A stretch of DNA of 56,889 bases from Aliivibrio sp. S3MY1 (lineage in GTDB: Bacteria > Pseudomonadota > Gammaproteobacteria > Enterobacterales > Vibrionaceae), in assembly GCF_028765575.1 (NCBI RefSeq), contig NZ_JARACO010000021.1:1-56889 (forward strand). The letters are read 5' to 3'. Both the position numbers and the translations under genes were made by a program. Positions within the stretch are counted from its first letter, which is position 1. Each line of letters starts with the position of its first letter. Below are positions 26,172-35,728 of this stretch, in pieces. Below the pieces are notes generated by a model. The model was given only the letters and a program-made list of their open reading frames with translations. It was not told where the DNA came from and made no database searches.

Positions 26172-27374
26172 TTACACCGCTAATGGCATCTCGCTTGATG
26201 GTGGAATTGAATGCACTTTACGTAAACCATACACCGCAAGTAACGCCATTAAGAACATAATTAACCCTACAGGCATTTGGCTATTAGCAGGGATCATCGA
26301 CGCTACCATTGTCGCTAAACCCGCCCCCAAGTTTTGCATGCCGCCCAGTAATGCACCAGCCGTTCCTGCATGTTGTGGAAATGGTGATAACGCCCCTGTT
26401 GTTGCTGCAGGAAATAAAATACCCGCACCTAAGAAATACAATACTGCACCGCCAATTAGAGTTGGTGCTGTTGTTAATCCCATAATGCCAGGAACCAACA
26501 CAATCGCCGCACCTAAAACAATAGACACAAGACCGACATCTAATGACTTCTTCTCAGACCAACGCTTTGCAATCACACTTGATAAACCAGCACCCGCTAA
26601 ATAGCCTGGAATAGGTAAAATAAACAGAATACTCACTGTTGTTGCTGCTAATTTAAGTTTACCACCCAGCAATACCCCTGCTGCTGCTTCAAATACGGCA
26701 ACCCCTGCAAATGTAGCAACCAAGCAGATCAAATAGCCTTGAAAGCGGTGCTCAGATAATACGTGACGGTAACTCTTCAATACTGGCTCTTTACGACGCA
26801 CTTCTAATGGTAACGTCTCTTTCATTGACGTTGTCATGATGATCAATACCGCAATACTGAACAAAGCCAAGAATAAGTAGCTTGAACGCCAACCAAATGC
26901 TTCTGTTAAATAACCACCTAACACAGGAGCCAAAAGTGGTGAAAACATCATACACATACTAATGATACTGTTGGTTCTATGTAGTTCATCACCAGAGAAA
27001 CAATCACGAGGAATAGTACGGCACATCACACCAGCAGCACCAATACCTAAACCTTGCACAAAACAGCCCGCTAAAAATAACGAATAATCATGAGCAAATA
27101 ACGCTAGGATTGTGCCAGCAATATATAAAGTAAGACCTGATAAGATCACTACTCGACGGCCAATACGATCAGAGATTGGGCCGTAGAAAAATTGTGATAA
27201 ACCATAAGGGATCAAATACACAGCCATAACCGCTTGTAATGAAGCAGGGCTTACTTTGAATTCACTTGCCATGTAGCCAATGGATGGCACATACATAGTT
27301 TGGCTCATTTGACCAACAGCAACTAAAATAACGATCAGGAAACTGAACGTCGCAAGTGAATACGACTTTTGCAT
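26172..27374 (-). CDS. emrD: EmrD-like MFS multidrug efflux transporter
   Basis: 400 residues with twelve predicted helices. The MFS motif FYGPISDRIGRR sits between helices 2 and 3 and motif C-like APVLGGYL in helix 5, as in drug-proton antiporters of the Bcr/CflA/EmrD group. The N-terminus (LIVILVAVGQMSQTMYVPSI) reads like E. coli EmrD. It probably exports amphipathic drugs. It is monocistronic and convergent with dbpA. No regulator gene is adjacent. Confidence 0.8.
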   Translation of the reverse strand: MQKSYSLATFSFLIVILVAVGQMSQTMYVPSIGYMASEFKVSPASLQAVMAVYLIPYGLSQFFYGPISDRIGRRVVILSGLTLYIAGTILALFAHDYSLFLAGCFVQGLGIGAAGVMCRTIPRDCFSGDELHRTNSIISMCMMFSPLLAPVLGGYLTEAFGWRSSYLFLALFSIAVLIIMTTSMKETLPLEVRRKEPVLKSYRHVLSEHRFQGYLICLVATFAGVAVFEAAAGVLLGGKLKLAATTVSILFILPIPGYLAGAGLSSVIAKRWSEKKSLDVGLVSIVLGAAIVLVPGIMGLTTAPTLIGGAVLYFLGAGILFPAATTGALSPFPQHAGTAGALLGGMQNLGAGLATMVASMIPANSQMPVGLIMFLMALLAVYGLRKVHSIPPSSEMPLAV

Positions 27375-27612
27375 GACTGCTCTCCGAAAAAAAGCAAAGT
27401 ATTAATAAGATACGCTAATGAAATTAACAATTGTTAACATTTAACAATAAAATAGGTTAAGTCGACTATGAATATAGCCAAGCCTTTATAGGGCGAGATA
27501 ATAAGGTGATTATATAAATCAGGCAATCTAATTCACGGCTATTTCAGGAGAGATTTTTTATATGATTTGGATTAGTTTTTCTAATCTAAATATAAAAATA
27601 GAATATACAAAA

Positions 27613-27635
27613 AAGCCAGCGACATGAGCTGGCTT
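27613..27635 (-). terminator. Terminator after rhlE
   Basis: AAGCCAGC pairs with GCTGGCTT around a seven-base loop. The minus strand continues TTTTTTG. Confidence 0.85.
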
Positions 27636-27659
27636 CTGTTTATCTTTGTTACCTAACCA

Positions 27660-29219
27660 TTATTGCTGCGGTTGAGGCTTACGAGCAGGGCGCGGGCCTT
27701 GACGACGTGGCTGTGAGTTACTGGTTGATGAGCCACCAGTCTTTGGCTTTCCACCACTGAAGTTGCTGCCATTTCCACGATTTTCACCGTTGCCTTTTGA
27801 CCTTGGTTTACCAGAACTAGTTGGTTTTCCAGAGCTAGTTGGTTTGCCTGAACCTGTAGGCTTGCTAATGATAGAGCGTCGCTTATTATCCGCGCCGCCT
27901 TCTTTTTTAGCGCCACCGTCTTTATTATCAGTATTACGACGTTGACCTGGTTTTGCACCTTGCTTATGACCATTACGGTTTTCGCCAGAGCGTTGGCCAT
28001 CTTTATGTTCTTGTCTTGGTGCGTGTGTTTTCTTTGGTTTCTTCGCTTTAATAGGGCGAGTATCTAATCTAGATTCTGGCACTTTCATTTCAGGTTCAAA
28101 ACCTTCAAGCGTATGACGAGGTAATATTTTTTGAATTAAACGCTCAATAGCGAATAACTCTTTAGCTTCATCTTCACTCACAAAAGAAACCGCTTTACCC
28201 GTTGCACCAGCACGACCAGTACGGCCAATACGGTGAACATAATCTTCAGGTACTTTTGGTAAATCAACGTTAATAACTTGAGGCAGTTGTTCGATATCTA
28301 GACCACGAGCTGCAATGTCTGTCGCAACTAACACACGAACCTGACCTGATTTGAAATTAGCTAACGCTTTAGTACGCGCACCTTGGCTCTTATTACCATG
28401 GATAGCAGCCGCACTAACGCCTTTCTCTTCAAGTGTTTTTGCTAAACGGTTGGCACCATGTTTAGTCTTACTGAACACCAATACTTGCTTCCAGTCGTTG
28501 TCTTTAATTAGCTTAGTAAGCACACGTGCTTTTTTCGTTTTATCTACAACGTATACTGATTGTTCAACGGTCTCTGCGGTTGTATTGCGTTGTGCAACTG
28601 AGATCTCAACAGGGTTATTTACCAACCCTTTTGCTAACTGACGAATTTCATCAGAAAACGTTGCTGAAAACAGTAAGTTTTGGCGATTCTTAGGTAATTT
28701 ATTTAAGATTTTTTTGATGTCATGAATAAAGCCCATATCTAACATACGGTCAGCTTCATCCAGAACTAGGATTTCTAGTTGGTCAAATTTAATCGCGTTT
28801 TGATTAGCAAGATCCAATAAACGACCTGGTGTTGCAACCAATACATCAACCCCTTTACGAAGACGCTGCATTTGTGGGTTAGCTTTAACGCCACCAAAAA
28901 CCACATCAGAAGTAAGAGGAAGGTTTACACTGTACTTTTCAACACTCTCATGTACTTGTGCTGCAAGCTCACGTGTTGGTGTTAATACCAATGCACGGAC
29001 TTGATTAAACTTACGTGTAGGGCCTTTTGATAAACGCTCAAGAAGAGGAAGAGTAAAGCCTGCTGTTTTACCTGTACCCGTTTGAGCTGCCGCCATAACA
29101 TCCTTCCCTTCAATTACCGCAGGGATAGCTTGTAATTGGATTGGTGAAGGTGTGCTGTAACCTTGAGCTTCTACAGCTTTTAAAATAGGGGCAGATAAGC
29201 CCAGAGAGGTAAAACCCAT
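27660..29219 (-). CDS. rhlE: ATP-dependent RNA helicase RhlE with low-complexity tail
   Basis: About 519 residues from the ATG at 29219, where the family N-terminus begins ([16 protein letters not shown]). The frame extends to 29297 without family support. Helicase core motifs: [56 protein letters not shown]. After about residue 370 it has a basic disordered tail ([16 protein letters not shown]) with six-residue repeats (GKPTSS type, 27805-27858), then Gln/Arg-rich ends. RhlE acts in ribosome assembly and in RNA turnover at low temperature. The tail is long for the family and probably binds RNA. Confidence 0.93.
   Translation of the reverse strand: MGFTSLGLSAPILKAVEAQGYSTPSPIQLQAIPAVIEGKDVMAAAQTGTGKTAGFTLPLLERLSKGPTRKFNQVRALVLTPTRELAAQVHESVEKYSVNLPLTSDVVFGGVKANPQMQRLRKGVDVLVATPGRLLDLANQNAIKFDQLEILVLDEADRMLDMGFIHDIKKILNKLPKNRQNLLFSATFSDEIRQLAKGLVNNPVEISVAQRNTTAETVEQSVYVVDKTKKARVLTKLIKDNDWKQVLVFSKTKHGANRLAKTLEEKGVSAAAIHGNKSQGARTKALANFKSGQVRVLVATDIAARGLDIEQLPQVINVDLPKVPEDYVHRIGRTGRAGATGKAVSFVSEDEAKELFAIERLIQKILPRHTLEGFEPEMKVPESRLDTRPIKAKKPKKTHAPRQEHKDGQRSGENRNGHKQGAKPGQRRNTDNKDGGAKKEGGADNKRRSIISKPTGSGKPTSSGKPTSSGKPRSKGNGENRGNGSNFSGGKPKTGGSSTSNSQPRRQGPRPARKPQPQQ
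27805..27858 (-). repeat. 18-bp tandem repeat in the rhlE tail
   Basis: Three degenerate 18-bp units beginning ggttt encode the GKPTSS-type hexapeptide repeats. All are in frame. Confidence 0.8.
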
Positions 29220-29338
29220 ACTAATATGTACTCTATAATGTTCATTAAGCGCAAAACTGCGAGCGCTGTAGGATACAGTAACTGAGAGATTACTCAATCT
29301 TTGATTACCATAACCGATAAAGTACCGTTATAAAAAAA

Positions 29339-29356
29339 CCGAGCATAATAGCTCGG
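29339..29356 (-). terminator. Terminator after yeeN
   Basis: The stem ccgagc / gctcgg is followed by seven Ts on the minus strand. A Tail of Ts exists on the plus strand too. Confidence 0.85.
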
Positions 29357-29385
29357 CCTTTTTCGTATTAATCGAAACGAATCAA

Positions 29386-30108
29386 TTAATCTTCTAATTC
29401 CGCATTATGATAGACCTGTTGCACGTCATCACAATCGTCAAGTAGATCTAAGAATTTTTGGAATTTCTCAACGTCTTCGCCTGTAACCGCCATTGGGTTT
29501 TGAGGTACAAACGTAATTTCTTCCACATCTACAACTAGATCTGGGAATTCAGCAGCCAGTGCCGTTTTCACTTTAAAGAACTCAGTGTTTGGTGCGAATA
29601 CAGTGATCACGCCATCTTCAAGTTCGATATCAGTCACGTCAGCATCTTGCATCATAAGCGCTTCAAGTACTGCTTCTTCGTCGTCGCCTTTAAACTGGAA
29701 TACAGCTTGGTGATCAAACATGTGAGCACTTGTGCCTGGGCTACCAATTTTAGCGCCAGTCTTAACGAAACATTGACGAACGTCTTGGAAAGTACGGTTA
29801 CCATTATCTGTTAAACAGTCAACGATTACGCTTGCGCCGCCTGGAGCAAAACCTTCGTAGCGTGCGTGTTGGTAATCTTCACCACCGCCGCCATTTGCTT
29901 TGTCGATTGCTTTATCAATAATGTGTGTAGGAACCTGATCTTTTTTCGCTTTCGAAATAAGATGTTTTAGAGACAAGTTCATGTCTGGATCAGGACCGCC
30001 ATTCTTAGCACACATGTAAATTTCTTTACCGTATTTAGAATAAACTTTGATTTTTGCGCCTTGTGTTTTAGCCATTGAAGACTTGCGCACTTCAAAACTT
30101 CTTCCCAT
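29386..30108 (-). CDS. yeeN: YebC/PmpR-family protein, YeeN type
   Basis: 240 residues. The MGRSFEVRK start and [43 protein letters not shown], and [16 protein letters not shown] segments follow the YeeN branch of the YebC family rather than YebC itself (no AGHSKWANI start). Family members bind DNA or act at the ribosome on proline-rich stalls. Which of these applies here is not known. The acidic C-terminus ([15 protein letters not shown]) is typical. AGAGAGAATTCCG precedes the ATG. Monocistronic. Confidence 0.9.
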   Translation of the reverse strand: MGRSFEVRKSSMAKTQGAKIKVYSKYGKEIYMCAKNGGPDPDMNLSLKHLISKAKKDQVPTHIIDKAIDKANGGGGEDYQHARYEGFAPGGASVIVDCLTDNGNRTFQDVRQCFVKTGAKIGSPGTSAHMFDHQAVFQFKGDDEEAVLEALMMQDADVTDIELEDGVITVFAPNTEFFKVKTALAAEFPDLVVDVEEITFVPQNPMAVTGEDVEKFQKFLDLLDDCDDVQQVYHNAELED

Positions 30109-30200
30109 CGGAATTCTCTCTTTGTTGTTTATGGACTTAAAAAGTATCGGCAGATTCTACCAAATTACTGAGGCTGTAGGCTAGTAAAGATCAAGGAACC

Positions 30201-30407
30201 TTACGCTACGCCCATTTTTGATTTATATTTTTCGATAGATTGCTGAAAAAACAGGCGTTCCGTCTCATCTTCAAGCTTTTCCGCTTCAACAATCCAAAGG
30301 TCTGGGCCTGCTTTTGCATTTTTTACCTTCCAAACAAAGAACGCTGCTTGTTTATCAAGTTCGATTTCATTTTTTTCTTTTGGGGGTAATAGTGACAAGT
30401 TTTTCAT
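30201..30407 (-). CDS. Conserved small protein (possibly DUF3283)
   Basis: 68 residues. The text (LSLLPPKEKNEIELDKQAAFFVWKVKNAKAGP, FFQQSIEKYKSKMGVA) looks like the Vibrio DUF3283 family, a short cytoplasmic alpha-helical protein of unknown function, but the DUF number is from memory. The ATG at 30407 is in good context and the gene stands alone. Confidence 0.7.
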   Translation of the reverse strand: MKNLSLLPPKEKNEIELDKQAAFFVWKVKNAKAGPDLWIVEAEKLEDETERLFFQQSIEKYKSKMGVA

Positions 30408-30517
30408 AACAAGCTCATTTAATTAATCACATCTTTTAGTAGCCACAAAGTGTAATGCTTCATCGTTATATTATCTACCTCTAAAACTAAAGGGAGACTT
30501 TTCTTACCGGCAACAAA

Positions 30518-30539
30518 AATGCGCCGTAATAGACGCATT
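30518..30539 (-). terminator. Terminator after the 64-residue gene
   Basis: AATGCG pairs with CGCATT on the minus strand, followed by TTTTTG. Confidence 0.75.
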
Positions 30540-30579
30540 AATAATAAAACACTGAAGGTATGAAGGTAGAACTCAATAA

Positions 30580-30774
30580 TTAATGGATAAGGCCCAAGTC
30601 TTTCGCTTCTTCCAGCGTAAGACCACTTTCTCTAATTTCTTGCATTGCTTCAATACGACGACGCGCTGCTGCTTTTTTCTGACACTCTGTAATATTTGTT
30701 ACTACTTCATCAGCAATCTCATACTTGCCTTTCATATCGGTGATTTCACCGTGATCAATTGAATTAATAGACAT
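30580..30774 (-). CDS. Small conserved hypothetical protein
   Basis: 64 residues with a very strong ribosome site (TAGGAGG seven bases before the ATG). Predicted mostly helical (TECQKKAAARRRIEAMQEIRE, LTLEEAKDLGLIH). The RRRIEAMQE segment loosely recalls PA3496-type small envelope proteins, but I am not sure. It is probably cytoplasmic, since it has no signal or membrane segment. Confidence 0.7.
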   Translation of the reverse strand: MSINSIDHGEITDMKGKYEIADEVVTNITECQKKAAARRRIEAMQEIRESGLTLEEAKDLGLIH

Positions 30775-30943
30775 AATAACCTCCTAAATCCATACTCTTC
30801 GGGTGTATATTTAGCAAAGCCGATTACCATTGTTAAATCTATTTATCCCATAATGTGAGCTGAGTAATATTTGTGATTTTTTTTCTAAAAAACACTATCC
30901 TTAATTATATCAATTGAACTACATTTAGAGTTCTACCCTAGAG

Positions 30944-30971
30944 AAAAGTGATTGCGCTACATCACTTTTTT
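30944..30971. terminator. Hairpin overlapping the 3' end of the small membrane ORF
   Basis: AAAAGTGAT pairs with ATCACTTTT around a nine-base loop. It overlaps the stop of the minus-strand ORF ending at 30962. Confidence 0.5.
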
Positions 30972-31174
30972 ACTCCTTCCCTTTTCTGAGTTATCCTAGC
31001 GTATATATTGATAAAAATAATGATACCTATGACCATCAACGCTATCGACATCACCGTCCTGACTGAATCATCGTCGACAGAATCACTGTTAACATCAGCC
31101 TCATCAAATACCGCCTCTGGCATCACTTGTGAAAACTGCCAAGCCTGCTGCTGTAAATTAGAAGTGATGATCAT
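30962..31174 (-). CDS. Possible small membrane protein, antisense to the YkgJ gene start
   Basis: Up to 70 residues, with an acidic N-terminal part (EADVNSDSVDDDS) and one clear membrane helix (TVMSIALMVIGIIIFINIYARI) followed by positive charges (TQKREGVKK), a normal Nout/Cin-like layout. An in-frame ATG at 31123 would give 53 residues. A hairpin lies at its stop. It overlaps the 5' part of the YkgJ-like gene on the other strand, and at least one of the two 5' ends is therefore likely misplaced. Confidence 0.4.
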   Translation of the reverse strand: MIITSNLQQQAWQFSQVMPEAVFDEADVNSDSVDDDSVRTVMSIALMVIGIIIFINIYARITQKREGVKK

Positions 31175-31385
31175 TACCGATACAGGCGTACCTGAAGAGT
31201 ATATTGATCATGATGATTGGGGAGGCGAAGTGATGTTACGCCTAGATGATGGTTGGTGTGCCGCTGTAGATCGCGACACCCTAATGTGTACTATTTATGA
31301 AAACCGACCGTGGATCTGCCGTGAGTTTGAAATGGCCTCTTACGAATGCGAAGAAGAGCGCAAAGAACAGGGCATCGATAAATAG
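31029..31385 (+). CDS. YkgJ-family cysteine-cluster protein
   Basis: About 118 residues from the ATG at 31029 (31008 also possible). The recognisable domain starts near residue 34 with CENCQACCCKLEVMII and continues WGGEVMLRLDDGWCAAVDRDTLMCTIYENRPWICREFEM, the YkgJ/CxxCxxCC zinc- or iron-chelate domain. The Ser-rich leader before it is not conserved in style, and no good ribosome site is seen, so the start is uncertain. YkgJ proteins may be metal-dependent hydrolase-like or electron-transfer proteins. The function is not known. Confidence 0.75.
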   Translation: MTINAIDITVLTESSSTESLLTSASSNTASGITCENCQACCCKLEVMIITDTGVPEEYIDHDDWGGEVMLRLDDGWCAAVDRDTLMCTIYENRPWICREFEMASYECEEERKEQGIDK

Positions 31386-31407
31386 ACCTTCAAGTTCTAA
31401 GTCAAAC

Positions 31408-31899
31408 TTATATCGTTTCTAAATACGTTAAATACAAACGCGCATCAAACTCTAGCTGGTGGTAATCAGGCTCCATATGGCAACATAACGCATAAAACGC
31501 TTTGTTGTGAGCTTTCTCTTTAATATGAGCCAATTCATGCACCACCAGCATACGAAGCAATGGCTCTGGCGCTTTACGAAAGACACTCGATATACGTATC
31601 TCATTTTTAGCTTTTAATTTATTGCCATGAATACGTGATACAAACGTATGTAAACCCAACGCATTATTTACAATATGAATTTTAGGATCATACACCACCT
31701 TACTTAATGGTGAAGATTTTTTGATGTACTTGTTTTTCAATGCTTGAGTGTAATCAAACAATGCCTTTTCAGAAGTAATGTCATGCATTGTAGGGTATTT
31801 ATTCTTCACCCATTCCGCTAATTTACCATTTGCAATCATAGGCTCAACTTGTGCCAAAATATGCTCAGGGTAGCCTTTTAAATAGCGCAGTGTTGTCAT
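31408..31899 (-). CDS. YgjP-like zinc metallopeptidase (M48-related)
   Basis: 163 residues. The HELAHIKEKAHNKAFY motif near residue 118 contains the HExxH zinc site with a further His downstream, as in the YgjP/WLM/SprT-like group. The segment IRISSVFRKAPEPLLRMLVVHELAHI fits YgjP. It has no signal peptide and is probably cytoplasmic. The substrate is unknown. The gene lies convergent with the YkgJ gene. Confidence 0.85.
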   Translation of the reverse strand: MTTLRYLKGYPEHILAQVEPMIANGKLAEWVKNKYPTMHDITSEKALFDYTQALKNKYIKKSSPLSKVVYDPKIHIVNNALGLHTFVSRIHGNKLKAKNEIRISSVFRKAPEPLLRMLVVHELAHIKEKAHNKAFYALCCHMEPDYHQLEFDARLYLTYLETI

Positions 31900-32009
31900 T
31901 ATTTTTACTCATTGATTTAAATCCACGACGTCTCTCTATTGTACATGAGTTTCTTTCTCGCTACCTTTTCAACTCACCTTTTATTTAGTCTTAATAATAC
32001 CTATAAAAA

Positions 32010-32043
32010 AATCAGGCCTACTCATTACTGAATAGGCCTGATT
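32010..32043 (-). terminator. Terminator after gbpA
   Basis: AATCAGGCCTA pairs with TAGGCCTGATT around a twelve-base loop, followed by TTTTTTATAG on the minus strand. Confidence 0.93.
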
Positions 32044-32079
32044 ATTATCTTAGTTACACTGATAATTATAGTGAGATAA

Positions 32080-33555
32080 TTACTTCACTTTATCCCATGC
32101 CATTGACCAATCAGAGCCAACGCCAGGAGCAAAACTTGTTGCGGTTTCAGTCCACTGAACACAGTAACCAGAATAAGGGAATGGCTTACATTGGTAGATA
32201 GCGCCATCTTCAGCCAGTACTTTTGTTCCTGCTGTGTAATTTTTTACATTCTCAGGGAACACGAAATCATAATCACCTGCTGGTGGCGGTGTTTGCTCTT
32301 CCATCAAATGGAAATCAGACGTCGCTTGTTCAATTAACTCACCCTCTGTATTTTTGATGCGAGAAACAAGCATATGATGACCTTTTTCTGATTTAGATAA
32401 CGTCATTAATACCGATTTATTATCACCATCTTTTAGATCAACAACCGCATTTGATAACGCTTCTTTTGCATGGTTGTAAACAGTTAGCTCTACATTCATG
32501 TCACCCACAGCGTATAAGCTAAGATCTAACTCTGTCGCCGTATCACCAATAGTATACATAGACTCTAGACCTTGAATATCTAACTCATAGCTTGGCTCTG
32601 GCGTTTCGATTTGGTAACCAATCTCAACACTCTTTAGACCACTGCCTGCTTTTAAATACACAGGGTTTGAACCAAATACAGGAACAAATTCACCTTTCTC
32701 ATTTAGCTGACCAGCACCAATATTTTTTTGCTCTTGGTTCACCTTAGTTGCTAATGCATGCGTCCAGTTATTTGCTTGACCTTGAGTCGCATTTTCAATC
32801 GTTACGCTTGTCGATAAACGGCTGTTTTCACCCGATGCATCAAATACACGAGTAAACACACGATCACCTACATTTAGATCACGTGTTGGGTTAATTTGAC
32901 CGCCTTGAGTCCACGTTGGGTCTACAACATCGCCGTTACCTTCAAATTTCACATCAATTACGTTATAGAATGCAGCAGCCGTATCGCCCACATCCCAAAC
33001 AGCAAGGATCACTTGGTAACCTTCACGCTCAGGAACCACACACTCATGAGAGAATGTTTGTGGGTATAGTGGCGGTTTTTCCATGTTGTATTCAAGCTCA
33101 CAGAACGGCGTCAAATCAAAAGAGTCACGCGTTAATACTGCGTTTTGATTCCAGTTCTGTTTTGTCATGTAGTACTTCCACGTTTTTGTTACGTGGTTAG
33201 CCGTAAACGTCCATTCAAACGCTTGTGCGCCAGCAGTAATTGGACGCTTAACCCAACGATCAGACGTTTGTTCATTTAACTCAGAGAACTGAACTAAACC
33301 TGCACCTGCGATTTGACCATCTGCAGGGCCGTTTTCAGGGAAACCTTCAGGGCCTTCAACACTTTGAGGCTCCCATTGTACAGAGCCACAATTTTTATTT
33401 TGTTCTTGAGTATCAGAGGTTGGGAACTTACACAATGCTGCACGAGAGCCTGCGATGCCACCGTTTGATTCAGACACATAACCATGTGCAGACACACCAA
33501 TACTCGTCGCCATTAATGATAAGGCTAATATTGTTTTTGTTGAGCTGTTATTCAT
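32080..33555 (-). CDS. gbpA: GbpA, chitin-binding lytic polysaccharide monooxygenase
   Basis: 491 residues. The signal peptide ends VSA so that His24 becomes the mature N-terminus ([10 protein letters not shown]), one arm of the copper histidine brace. The second His is in [15 protein letters not shown]10 domain to about 200, GbpA domain 2 to about 305, domain 3 to about 415, and a C-terminal chitin-binding CBM5/12 domain with aromatic residues ([12 protein letters not shown]). GbpA oxidatively cleaves chitin and mediates attachment to chitin or mucin. AAGGA precedes the ATG. In V. cholerae a c-di-GMP riboswitch precedes gbpA, but I could not recognise one here. Confidence 0.95.
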   Translation of the reverse strand: MNNSSTKTILALSLMATSIGVSAHGYVSESNGGIAGSRAALCKFPTSDTQEQNKNCGSVQWEPQSVEGPEGFPENGPADGQIAGAGLVQFSELNEQTSDRWVKRPITAGAQAFEWTFTANHVTKTWKYYMTKQNWNQNAVLTRDSFDLTPFCELEYNMEKPPLYPQTFSHECVVPEREGYQVILAVWDVGDTAAAFYNVIDVKFEGNGDVVDPTWTQGGQINPTRDLNVGDRVFTRVFDASGENSRLSTSVTIENATQGQANNWTHALATKVNQEQKNIGAGQLNEKGEFVPVFGSNPVYLKAGSGLKSVEIGYQIETPEPSYELDIQGLESMYTIGDTATELDLSLYAVGDMNVELTVYNHAKEALSNAVVDLKDGDNKSVLMTLSKSEKGHHMLVSRIKNTEGELIEQATSDFHLMEEQTPPPAGDYDFVFPENVKNYTAGTKVLAEDGAIYQCKPFPYSGYCVQWTETATSFAPGVGSDWSMAWDKVK

Positions 33556-33849
33556 TACTTTTCCTTTATTAGAATTATAGTTTTATTTTATTAACACACA
33601 GACTGAACGTTTTATTTTTGACCTACTCACAAATAGTTTCCAAATCCGTTGTGCGCGCAGGAATCTAGTTGAAGATAGGTGCCTAAACGAGCAATAAACC
33701 CATTTATTGGGAGTGAAATCACAAAACAAATAACAACAACAAACTTACTTACAATTAGTTCATCTCGCTATTCATAAATCCATTTTATTTACCTTATAAA
33801 ACCAACGAATTTGAAATAAACATCGTCTATATTTTTATCGAAATAAAAC

Positions 33850-33996
33850 TAAAATACGGTGATAATTTACATAAAAACAACGTAATGATTAAAAAAATAA
33901 GATGATCCCCCCTCATTAATATATGCACAAAAACAGAACTGCGGTTTTTATGAATTAAAACCAACGTTCATTATTTGTAATGGCGTTGGTTTTTTG
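33850..33996 (+). ncRNA. Candidate small RNA ending in a strong terminator
   Basis: The plus-strand terminator (33957-33996) has no gene in front of it, so a short untranslated transcript is plausible. The 5' end is a guess. An ATG-to-stop reading frame of any length was not seen. The region may also be the end of a transcript that begins nearer 33,700. Confidence 0.3.
33957..33996 (+). terminator. Orphan intrinsic terminator
   Basis: Outer stem aaaaccaacg / cgttggtttt, inner stem CATTA / TAATG with loop TTTG, then a run of Ts. A strong Rho-independent terminator with no upstream annotated gene on the plus strand. Confidence 0.85.
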
Positions 33997-34259
33997 ATTT
34001 ACCCTACTGTAAATGGATAAAAATACCACGTAACACAGCGAAAAAACCTCTCCAACCAACGTCACCCCAGCAAATACTATTAACACAAAAATAACAAGTT
34101 TAGATGGAAATCTGTTTAAAAAGTGAGTTTTCGCATAATTATGAAAACAACAAAACGATCAAAACGACAATCTTAATCGCCTCTCATTTACTCCGGTTAA
34201 TATTCTGTAACAATGGCGGCCAAGTTAGTCTGAAATTCATCGTTAGAATGGAGCTCGTC

Positions 34260-35648
34260 ATGCACAAAAATGAACATCTACCCCTACCCACCAATACCAA
34301 GGAATGGTTTCTGAATAAAAACAGTTTAATCATTCTTGCCGATATCACTCTTTTTGCCCTGTTATATAATTTTTTACCCTTTGAGCAAAATGTCGTTCTC
34401 GGATTAAGTATCTTGGTTTTTGTTGCCATTTTGTGGCTAACTGAAGCACTGCACGTCAGTATTACGGCATTACTCGTCCCCCTACTCGCCGTTGGCTTTG
34501 GGATCTTTGATACCACCAAAGCTCTAAGTAATTTTTCAAACCCAATCATCTTCTTATTTTTAGGTGGCTTTGCTCTAGCTGCAGCTCTACATCGACAAGA
34601 ACTTGATAAAGTCATCGCAGATAAAGTACTGATCTTAGCCAATGGTAAAATGAGTACTGCGGTTTATATGCTATTTGGTGTCACCGCTGGTTTATCAATG
34701 TGGATAAGCAACACCGCTACCACAGCTATGATGTTGCCATTGGTTTTGGGGGTACTAAGTAAAGTAAATTCGAAAACAGGCCATAACACTTACGTATTTG
34801 TACTTTTAGGTATCGCCTACTGTGCAAGTATTGGAGGGATAGCAACGATTGTAGGTAGCCCGCCAAATGCAATTGCAGCGGCAGAAGTAGGGTTAAGCTT
34901 TACGGAGTGGATGGCATTTGGTGTTCCTGTAACCTTAATTCTATTACCTGTTACCGTTGCTCTATTGTATGTCATGCTAAAACCCAATCTAAATGACGTA
35001 TTCGAGCTAAACCATGAGCCTGTCACGTGGGATAAAGGTAAAATCGTTACCCTTATGATCTTTGGTCTTACTGTTACTTTATGGATATTCAGTAAACCAA
35101 TTAATGCCATGTTAGGTGGGTTCTCAAAATTCGATACCTTAGTTGCACTGATGGCGATTGTCTTACTTGGGTTCTCTCGAGTCGTACACTGGAAAGACGT
35201 TGAAAAAACCACAGATTGGGGCGTACTGCTATTATTTGGTGGTGGTATCTGTTTAAGTAATATTTTAAAAGCAACAGGGACAAGCAGCTTTTTAGCACAC
35301 AGCCTAAGTGATATTTTATCGCAAGCTGGCATATTATTTACTATTTTAACCGTTGCGGCGTTCGTTGTATTCTTAACCGAATTTGCCAGTAACACTGCCA
35401 GTGCGGCGCTGCTTATACCTGTATTTGCCAGTGTTGCTGAAGTGCTTGGGATCTCCCCTGTGGTACTTTCAGCTATGATAGCTATTTCAGCCTCTTGTGC
35501 CTTTATGCTACCCGTTGCAACACCACCAAATGCGATTGTGTTTGGCTCAGGCCACATACAACAATCAGAAATGATGCGCGTAGGTATTTACTTAAATCTA
35601 GTTTGTGTTGTTATTTTAACGGCGTTTGCTTCCATCTTCTGGGCATAA
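34260..35648 (+). CDS. DASS (SLC13) family anion carrier
   Basis: 462 residues from the ATG at 34260, with GGAG six bases upstream. The longer frame to 34104 crosses an unlikely leader. Eleven or so membrane helices. The SNT-like motifs [17 protein letters not shown] and [21 protein letters not shown] are the two substrate/sodium sites of the DASS family, and [20 protein letters not shown] and [15 protein letters not shown] are the paired PPN loops. It imports di- or tricarboxylates (citrate, succinate, malate) or possibly sulfate with sodium. The substrate is not decided. Confidence 0.9.
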   Translation: MHKNEHLPLPTNTKEWFLNKNSLIILADITLFALLYNFLPFEQNVVLGLSILVFVAILWLTEALHVSITALLVPLLAVGFGIFDTTKALSNFSNPIIFLFLGGFALAAALHRQELDKVIADKVLILANGKMSTAVYMLFGVTAGLSMWISNTATTAMMLPLVLGVLSKVNSKTGHNTYVFVLLGIAYCASIGGIATIVGSPPNAIAAAEVGLSFTEWMAFGVPVTLILLPVTVALLYVMLKPNLNDVFELNHEPVTWDKGKIVTLMIFGLTVTLWIFSKPINAMLGGFSKFDTLVALMAIVLLGFSRVVHWKDVEKTTDWGVLLLFGGGICLSNILKATGTSSFLAHSLSDILSQAGILFTILTVAAFVVFLTEFASNTASAALLIPVFASVAEVLGISPVVLSAMIAISASCAFMLPVATPPNAIVFGSGHIQQSEMMRVGIYLNLVCVVILTAFASIFWA

Positions 35649-35665
35649 CATTCTATATGATAAAA

Positions 35666-35696
35666 ATACGGCCTCTGCTAACTGCAGAGGCCGTAT
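35666..35696. terminator. Terminator between the DASS gene and the zinc-ribbon gene
   Basis: Perfect 13-pair stem (atacggcctctgc / gcagaggccgtat). The minus strand continues TTTTTATC, so it is best for the leftward gene. It probably serves both. Confidence 0.9.
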
Positions 35697-35728
35697 CATA
35701 TCTCTAGATATTAATTGATAACACAGAG

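Larger units (their letters stand above)
33556..34259. other. 704-bp divergent intergenic region with a possible small RNA
   Basis: AT-rich DNA holding the promoters of gbpA and the DASS carrier. A GC-richer patch at about 33645-33720 includes the palindrome caataaacccatttattg (33692-33709), a C-run at 33907-33912, and a very good intrinsic terminator at 33957-33996 that belongs to neither flanking gene. The decamer aaaaccaacg occurs at 33798 and again as the terminator's 5' arm. Confidence 0.6.

Noticed and set aside
26143-26604. Plus-strand frame of 153 residues in the emrD gene
   Set aside because: Antisense shadow of helix-rich codons with a Pro/Ala/Thr-heavy composition and no start context.
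29386-30108. YebC itself
   Set aside because: The N-terminus and several segments agree with the YeeN branch, not YebC.
33556-33760. A c-di-GMP-I riboswitch before gbpA, as known in V. cholerae
   Set aside because: The gbpA leader strand was read for the conserved core (CACGCACAGGG, GCAAAGCC, CCUAAAC order). Only isolated matches on the wrong strand were found.
34184-35557. Long minus-strand frames inside the DASS gene (152 and 246 residues)
   Set aside because: They are shadows of the membrane-protein codons, with no ribosome sites and no recognisable domains.
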